A stretch of DNA of 64,000 nt from contig CAYROO010000003.1 in the NCBI GenBank assembly GCA_964425915.1, positions 186,001 through 250,000 of the forward strand. The letters run 5' to 3'. The notes beneath the pieces are model-generated. The model did no database searches, was not told the origin of the DNA, and worked only from the letters and a program-made list of their open reading frames with translations. Shown here in pieces: positions 59,560 to 64,000 of this stretch. The stretch is from Polycyclovorans sp964425915 (GTDB lineage: Bacteria; Pseudomonadota; Gammaproteobacteria; Nevskiales; Nevskiaceae). The translations under genes were made by a program, and so were the position numbers. Within the stretch, counting starts at the first letter, position 1. Each line of letters opens with the position of its first letter.

Positions 59560-61305
59560 ATGCGCAGGGGCAGTGGAACCGGACGGCAGCAGCAACGAGG
59601 CGCGGTGGCCGTCATGGCCGGCGTGCTGATCGTGGCGCTGCTCGCATCGGTCATGCTGGGCATCGAACTCGGGCGGCTCTACAACGTCAAGCGCGCCCTG
59701 CAAGGCGCCGCATCCCTGGCCGCCCTGGATGCTGCCCGCGTGGTGGGTGGCTGCAGCGCGATCAACCCCAATCCCAGCCAACTCAGTGACGAGGTCCGCA
59801 ACAGCCTGATCCGCAACGGCTTCGATGGCGAGTCGCTGCTCGCCGGTGATAGCCAGATCACCTTTGGCCAGGAGCGGGCGGTGGACGGTCTGCGGACGCT
59901 CGACACCACGGTCCCCATCGACGAGGCCACCTCGGTGGGAGTGATGCTGTCCCAGCCGTTCCCGGCGCCGCTATTCCCCATGCTGGCCGGCAACGAAACC
60001 CCGGTACTGCGCTCCACCGCATTCGCCACCCAGTCAGTGATCGGCCAGATCAGCGTCGGGAGCTCGCTGTTGTCCATCGACGCCGGCAACCCCGGGGTCG
60101 TCAACGGCTTGCTGAGCGGCCTGCTCGGCTCCAGCCTCAATCTCAGCGTGCTGGCCTATCAGGGGCTGGCCAACGCCACCGTCGACCTGCTGCAGATGGC
60201 CCGTCTGGAACTGGGCGTGGTCCGCCCCGACGACCTGCTCGCCCTGACCCTGGACCTGCCGGACGCCCTGGCCCTGGTCGAGGACGCCGTCGCCGAGGTC
60301 GGCGAGGTTGATCCTGCGGTGCAGAGCGCGCTGGCCAGCATCGCCGCCGCCGCCGGTGCCACCAACCGCGAGGTTCGTCTGGGCGACGTCATCGCGCTGG
60401 AGCCGGGCCTGGAAAGTGCCGCTGATGAACTGCCGATCAACCTGTTCGACCTGATCATGGCGCTGGCCCAGGGCGCCGCCCAGGGCGAGGTGCTGACCCT
60501 GCCGCTGTCGGTCAACCTGCCCGGCCTGCTCGGCCTCGACGTGCGGCTGGCGATCATCGAACCGCCGCAGATCGCCGTTGGGCGACCCGGCTATTACAGC
60601 GACGGCACGCCACGGACCCAAGCCCGCTCCGCGCAGCTGCGGCTGCTGTTGAACCTCCAGCTGCTCAACATCTTCGGCGGTGGGGGCGTCGTCAGCCTGC
60701 CCTTGATCGTGGAGGGCGCCAGCGCCACCGCTACCCTCGATGCGGTGCGCTGCGCCAGCCGCGGCAATGCGGTTCATGAGACCACGGTGGTCGCCGACAC
60801 CGCCGTGGCGCGGGTGGCCATCGGTCAGGTGAGCAACCTCGGCAACCCTGCCGCGCCGGTGACACGGCCGCCGCCGCTGGTCAACCTGCTGGGCCTGCTG
60901 ACGGTGGAGGTGACTCAACCGATCGTGGTCGAGCTGGCCGACTCCGGCGCGGTGCCCATCGACTTCACCGGGCCGTTTGTGCCGGCCATCGCTGCACCGG
61001 CACCGGATCACCAGGTCCGCATCGGCGCCAGTACACGCACGCTGTTGAGCGGCGCTGTCCAGGATCTGGGTGATGGCCTGAGTCAGCATCTGACCTTCGG
61101 CGGCCTGTTGGGCTTCGCCCTGAATCTGCTCGGCCTCGGTCAGCTGTTGGGCCTGGTCCTGAACCTGTTGTCGCCCGTGCTGGCCCTGGTGGACGGGGTG
61201 CTCGCCAGCCTGCTGGACCTGCTGGGCGTCAGCCTCGGCACCGCCGATATCCAGATGCAGGCGCTGGACGTGGGCAGCCCCTACATCTTTGCCAAGGACG
61301 GCTGA
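59560..61305 (+). CDS. TadG-like pilus-assembly protein, solitary
   Basis: A 581-aa protein. The N-terminus (RGAVAVMAGVLIVALLASVM..ELGRLYNVKRALQGAASLAA) is the TadG/DUF2134 type IV pilin-like membrane anchor, followed by a long extracytoplasmic domain. From about residue 340 it becomes very rich in Leu, Val and Gly, and 520-560 (GLLGFALNLLGLGQLLGLVL) is almost purely hydrophobic. No other tad genes (ATPase, TadE, prepilin peptidase) are in the window. A GGAGG ribosome site precedes the ATG. Function here is uncertain. Confidence 0.75.
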   Translation: MRRGSGTGRQQQRGAVAVMAGVLIVALLASVMLGIELGRLYNVKRALQGAASLAALDAARVVGGCSAINPNPSQLSDEVRNSLIRNGFDGESLLAGDSQITFGQERAVDGLRTLDTTVPIDEATSVGVMLSQPFPAPLFPMLAGNETPVLRSTAFATQSVIGQISVGSSLLSIDAGNPGVVNGLLSGLLGSSLNLSVLAYQGLANATVDLLQMARLELGVVRPDDLLALTLDLPDALALVEDAVAEVGEVDPAVQSALASIAAAAGATNREVRLGDVIALEPGLESAADELPINLFDLIMALAQGAAQGEVLTLPLSVNLPGLLGLDVRLAIIEPPQIAVGRPGYYSDGTPRTQARSAQLRLLLNLQLLNIFGGGGVVSLPLIVEGASATATLDAVRCASRGNAVHETTVVADTAVARVAIGQVSNLGNPAAPVTRPPPLVNLLGLLTVEVTQPIVVELADSGAVPIDFTGPFVPAIAAPAPDHQVRIGASTRTLLSGAVQDLGDGLSQHLTFGGLLGFALNLLGLGQLLGLVLNLLSPVLALVDGVLASLLDLLGVSLGTADIQMQALDVGSPYIFAKDG

Positions 61306-61338
61306 GTCACACTGCATCCTGATCGGCGGGTTCGCCGT

Positions 61339-63117
61339 ATGACCGGCATGACCTACGCGCGCCTGCTCTTGATGCTGATCGGCCTGTGGCCGGCAACCGG
61401 AATGCCGCAATCGGACATCGACTGGCGCCCCTGGTCAGAGAGCAGTTTCGCCCTGGCCGCGCAAGCGCAGCGCCCGGTGTTCCTGTACCTGGAAGCCACC
61501 TGGTGCCATTGGTGCCACGTCATGCAGGCGGAGACCCTGGCGGATCCCGAGGTGCGGGCGCAGTTGGCACAGCACTTCGTCAGTATCCGTGTCGACCATG
61601 ATGCCAACCCGCTGCTGGCCAACCGCTTCCGGGACTGGGGTTGGCCTGCGCTAATATTCCTGGCGGCCGATGGCACCGAGCTGGTCAAGCGAGCCGGCTA
61701 CCAGTCACCCGAAGCGTTCGGTCGACTGCTTCGGGCCATTCAACAAGACCCGGCCCCGGAGCCAACGACAACCACCGCCACGCCGTCGGATATTGCCGGG
61801 CCCTCGCGCTTGCCAAACGCCGTTCGCAAGGCGCTGACAGTGGCCCATATGGCCCACCATGATGAACGCCGCGGCGGCCTGCGCCTGCCTCAGAAATTTC
61901 TCGACCGCGCCAGCGTGGAGCTGGACCTGCTGTGGGCACTGGATGGCGATGTAGCGGCCCGAAGCCGGGCCCAACGCACCCTCACGGCCGGCACAGGCCT
62001 GATCGATCCGGTCTGGGGCGGCGCCTACCAATACTCGACCGGTGGTCGCTGGGACCGGTTGCATTACGAAAAGCTGATGCGGACGCAGGCCCGGGTCTTA
62101 CGCCTCTATGCACTGGCCTGCCGGCAGTGGCGTCGTCCGGGGGACTGCCGCGCCGCCAAGGCCGTGCAGGACTACCTGCTTGGCTTCCTCCGTGGACCAG
62201 AGGGCGCGTTCTACGTCAGTCAGGATGCCGATCTGGTGCGCGGCGAGAAGGCCGACGGTTATTTCGCGCTGGACGATGCCGGCCGTCGCGCGCTCGGTAT
62301 CCCTCGCATCGACACGCATCGCTATGCCGATGCCAATGGCCAGGCCATCGAAGCACTGGCGGAATACCACATGACCTCCGGAGCCGCCGCAGCGCTGTCC
62401 GCAGCGCGCACCGCCGCCGAGTGGACACTTGCGAACCGGGGTCGCGACGATGGCGGCTTTGATCACGGCGAAAGCCCGGGCGACGGCCGCTATCTCAATG
62501 ACACCCTCGCGATGGGACAGGCCTTGCTGGCGCTGCACACCGCCACCGGCGAGCGCCGTTGGTTGCCACTGGCAGTGGCGGCTGCCGACGCCCTGATCCA
62601 CGATTTTCGCGACCCCGCTGGCGGATTCCTCACGGCTACAGCCGGTGACGGGCCGGTGGCTCCGGTTGCCACCGTTTCCGAGAACGTGGACGCCGCGCTG
62701 TTCCTGAACCGGCTGGCGGATTACAGCGGTATGCCTCGCTTTCGCGCGGCGGGAGTGCATGCGCTGCGCCTGCTCACTCGCGAGGATGTCCGCAACCGTC
62801 GTTTCGAAGAAGCGGCGATGCTCCTGGTGGACGAAGCCCTGCGGCGCGAACCCCTGCACCTGGTGGTGGTGGGCCCCAAGGGCGATCCGACCGCTGCAGC
62901 ACTGTATGCAGAGGCGCTGCGCACCCCGGGCAGCCTGCGCCGCATCGAGTGGTGGGACGCTACCGAGGGGCGTCTGCCCCATCACGACGTCGAGTACCCG
63001 CAACTGTCGCGTCCAGCGGGCTTTTTCTGCACCGCGCAACGATGCTCCGCGCCCAGCTTCGATGTTGCCACCTACCGCACGCGTATCGCCGCCCTGACAG
63101 CCCTCCCTCCGCACTGA
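61339..63117 (+). CDS. exported DUF255 (YyaL/SSP411-like) thioredoxin-fold protein
   Basis: A 592-aa protein with a signal peptide (about 4-24, YARLLLMLIGLWPATGM). The thioredoxin-like domain (about 30-135) has the DUF255 motif EATWCHWCHVMQAETL and VSIRVDHDANP. A six-hairpin (alpha/alpha toroid) region follows (about 170-480), as in SSP411/YyaL proteins, with GGAYQYSTGGRWDRLHYEKL. Proteins of this group are usually cytosolic; the signal peptide here is notable. Activity is unknown. Confidence 0.85.
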   Translation: MTGMTYARLLLMLIGLWPATGMPQSDIDWRPWSESSFALAAQAQRPVFLYLEATWCHWCHVMQAETLADPEVRAQLAQHFVSIRVDHDANPLLANRFRDWGWPALIFLAADGTELVKRAGYQSPEAFGRLLRAIQQDPAPEPTTTTATPSDIAGPSRLPNAVRKALTVAHMAHHDERRGGLRLPQKFLDRASVELDLLWALDGDVAARSRAQRTLTAGTGLIDPVWGGAYQYSTGGRWDRLHYEKLMRTQARVLRLYALACRQWRRPGDCRAAKAVQDYLLGFLRGPEGAFYVSQDADLVRGEKADGYFALDDAGRRALGIPRIDTHRYADANGQAIEALAEYHMTSGAAAALSAARTAAEWTLANRGRDDGGFDHGESPGDGRYLNDTLAMGQALLALHTATGERRWLPLAVAAADALIHDFRDPAGGFLTATAGDGPVAPVATVSENVDAALFLNRLADYSGMPRFRAAGVHALRLLTREDVRNRRFEEAAMLLVDEALRREPLHLVVVGPKGDPTAAALYAEALRTPGSLRRIEWWDATEGRLPHHDVEYPQLSRPAGFFCTAQRCSAPSFDVATYRTRIAALTALPPH

Positions 63118-63179
63118 CCCGCTTGCCGTCAACCGGTGGCTCGGGTACAAGCGCAGGCCGACATTCTGCGGAGCTCGCC

Positions 63180-63926
63180 ATGCTTGTCCTCGTCACTGGT
63201 GCCACCTCGGGGTTCGGCGAGGCCATGGCCCGGCGTTATGTGCGCGAGGGGCATGCGGTGATCATCACCGGCCGTCGCGGCGGGCGCCTGCAGCGGCTGG
63301 CCAGCGAGCTGGGACCCAAGGCCCTGCCACGCAGTTTCGACATCCGCTCACGTGAGGAGACCGAGGCATTTCTCACAGAGCTGCCCGCCGGCTGGCGCGA
63401 CATCGATGTGCTCATCAACAACGCCGGCCTTGCCTTGGGTCTGGAACCGGCACACCGCGCGCTGCTGGAGGACTGGGAGCGGATGGTCGACACCAATATC
63501 AAGGGCCTGATGACCATCACCCGTCAGGTGCTGCCCGGCATGGTGGCGCGCGGCCGCGGGCATATCGTCAACCTCGGCTCGATGGCCGGCGAGTGGCCCT
63601 ACCCCGGTGGCAACGTCTATGGCGCCACCAAGGCCTTTGTTCGCCAGTTCACCCTCAACCTGCGGGCCGACCTGCTGGGCACCCCGGTGCGTGTCAGCAA
63701 CATCGAGCCGGGCATGGCGGGTGGCACCGAGTTCTCCAACGTGCGCTTCCACGGTGACGACGACAAGGCCGCGCAGGTCTATGCCGACGTACAGCCGCTG
63801 ACCGCGGAAGATGTCGCTGAAGCGGCGTACTGGATCACCACACTGCCCGCGCACGTCAACATCAACACCCTGGCGATGATGCCGACGGCCCAGGCCTTCG
63901 GCCCGCTGGCCGTCCACCGGAGCTGA
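63180..63926 (+). CDS. short-chain dehydrogenase/reductase, YdfG-like
   Basis: Classical SDR of 248 aa. Cofactor motif VTGATSGFGEAMARRYV, NNAGLALGLEPAHRALLEDW, catalytic Ser in NLGSMAGEWPYPGGN and YGATK at about residues 147-151. IITGRRGGRLQRLASEL suggests NADP preference. The overall pattern is that of E. coli YdfG (serine/3-hydroxy acid dehydrogenase). A GGAG ribosome site precedes the ATG. Confidence 0.93.
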   Translation: MLVLVTGATSGFGEAMARRYVREGHAVIITGRRGGRLQRLASELGPKALPRSFDIRSREETEAFLTELPAGWRDIDVLINNAGLALGLEPAHRALLEDWERMVDTNIKGLMTITRQVLPGMVARGRGHIVNLGSMAGEWPYPGGNVYGATKAFVRQFTLNLRADLLGTPVRVSNIEPGMAGGTEFSNVRFHGDDDKAAQVYADVQPLTAEDVAEAAYWITTLPAHVNINTLAMMPTAQAFGPLAVHRS

Positions 63927-63930
63927 ACCC

Positions 63931-64000
63931 ATGGCCTGGATCCGCACGCGCGATGGCGCGCACCTGCACTATTTCGACATCGGCCGCGGGCAACCGGTGG
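63931..64000 (+). CDS. partial alpha/beta hydrolase (N-terminus only)
   Basis: An ATG 4 bp after the SDR stop opens a frame reading MAWIRTRDGAHLHYFDIGRG and continues past the window edge. The pattern of a strand, then HYFDIGRGQPV is typical of the start of alpha/beta hydrolases, just before the oxyanion-hole HG motif. Likely co-transcribed with the SDR. Too short for a specific name. Confidence 0.6.
   Translation, partial: MAWIRTRDGAHLHYFDIGRGQPV

Overview
The window is a compact, GC-rich chromosomal segment with 67 protein-coding genes, two of them cut by the window edges. It has no rRNA, tRNA, CRISPR array, transposase or phage gene that I can see. The gene set points to a gammaproteobacterium: an argH / algZ-algR-type two-component pair / hemC block, a full nqrABCDEF cluster with nqrM, rimO, prlC and a yheS-type ABC-F gene. 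The short-lid adenylate kinase (188 aa) and the rsmD-coaD-ferredoxin-ggt operon suggest the Xanthomonadales/Nevskiales side of that class. That placement is inference.

Layout. 0-7.7 kb (+): LemA, a GIDE-type membrane protein with an EF-hand, oligopeptidase A, NfeD, a slipin, exonuclease III and an HD-domain phosphodiesterase-like protein. 7.7-14.0 kb (-): sucrose phosphorylase, the operon rsmD-coaD-ferredoxin-ggt, and two crotonases facing a PaaX-like repressor. 14.1-18.2 kb: PaaX-like regulator, fatty acid desaturase, adk (-), ppa and two small membrane proteins. 18.2-22.9 kb (-): a class II aldolase-like / ROK sugar kinase / P-loop kinase operon, a DUF3429 protein, and an MscS channel with an unrecognised partner. 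23-30.7 kb: ABC-F protein, an HTTM-DCC fusion, a Gly/Thr-rich exported protein, a seven-repeat lipoprotein coupled to an esterase, YchJ and a DUF938 methyltransferase. 30.8-34.7 kb (+): a cNMP/CBS/DUF294 signalling protein with a DnaQ-like exonuclease, then rimO. 34.7-44.2 kb: patatin, FHA protein, AcuI-type reductase, pdxH, M48 protease, an orphan OppF-type ATPase, Dps, an unusual SDR, an Atm1-type exporter, a CBS protein and nqrM.

44.2-50.7 kb (-) holds the Na+-translocating NADH:quinone oxidoreductase. A tandem repeat array of about 107 bp lies between nqrF and nqrM. It is interrupted by a 100-N assembly gap whose edges join in phase with the repeat, so the true copy number is unknown. 50.8-52.8 kb carries rimK with a deacylase-like partner. 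At 53.2-53.4 kb the 5' end of mnmG is duplicated around a short insertion made of several hairpins, which looks like a REP-type element. 55.2-59.5 kb is hemC, a LytTR regulator and its kinase, and argH. The right end has a solitary TadG-like protein, a thioredoxin-fold DUF255 protein, an SDR and the start of an alpha/beta hydrolase.

Most genes in a run overlap by ATGA or GTGA, and convergent genes often share stop-codon bases, so intergenic space is scarce. The few larger gaps (14.03-14.10, 16.5-16.75, 44.2-44.7, 50.7-50.84 and 53.16-53.39 kb) are where regulatory sites and repeats are found. I found no convincing new multi-gene system. The strongest unexplained structures are the two repeat loci at 44.2-44.7 and 53.2-53.4 kb and the AT-rich palindrome upstream of nqrA.
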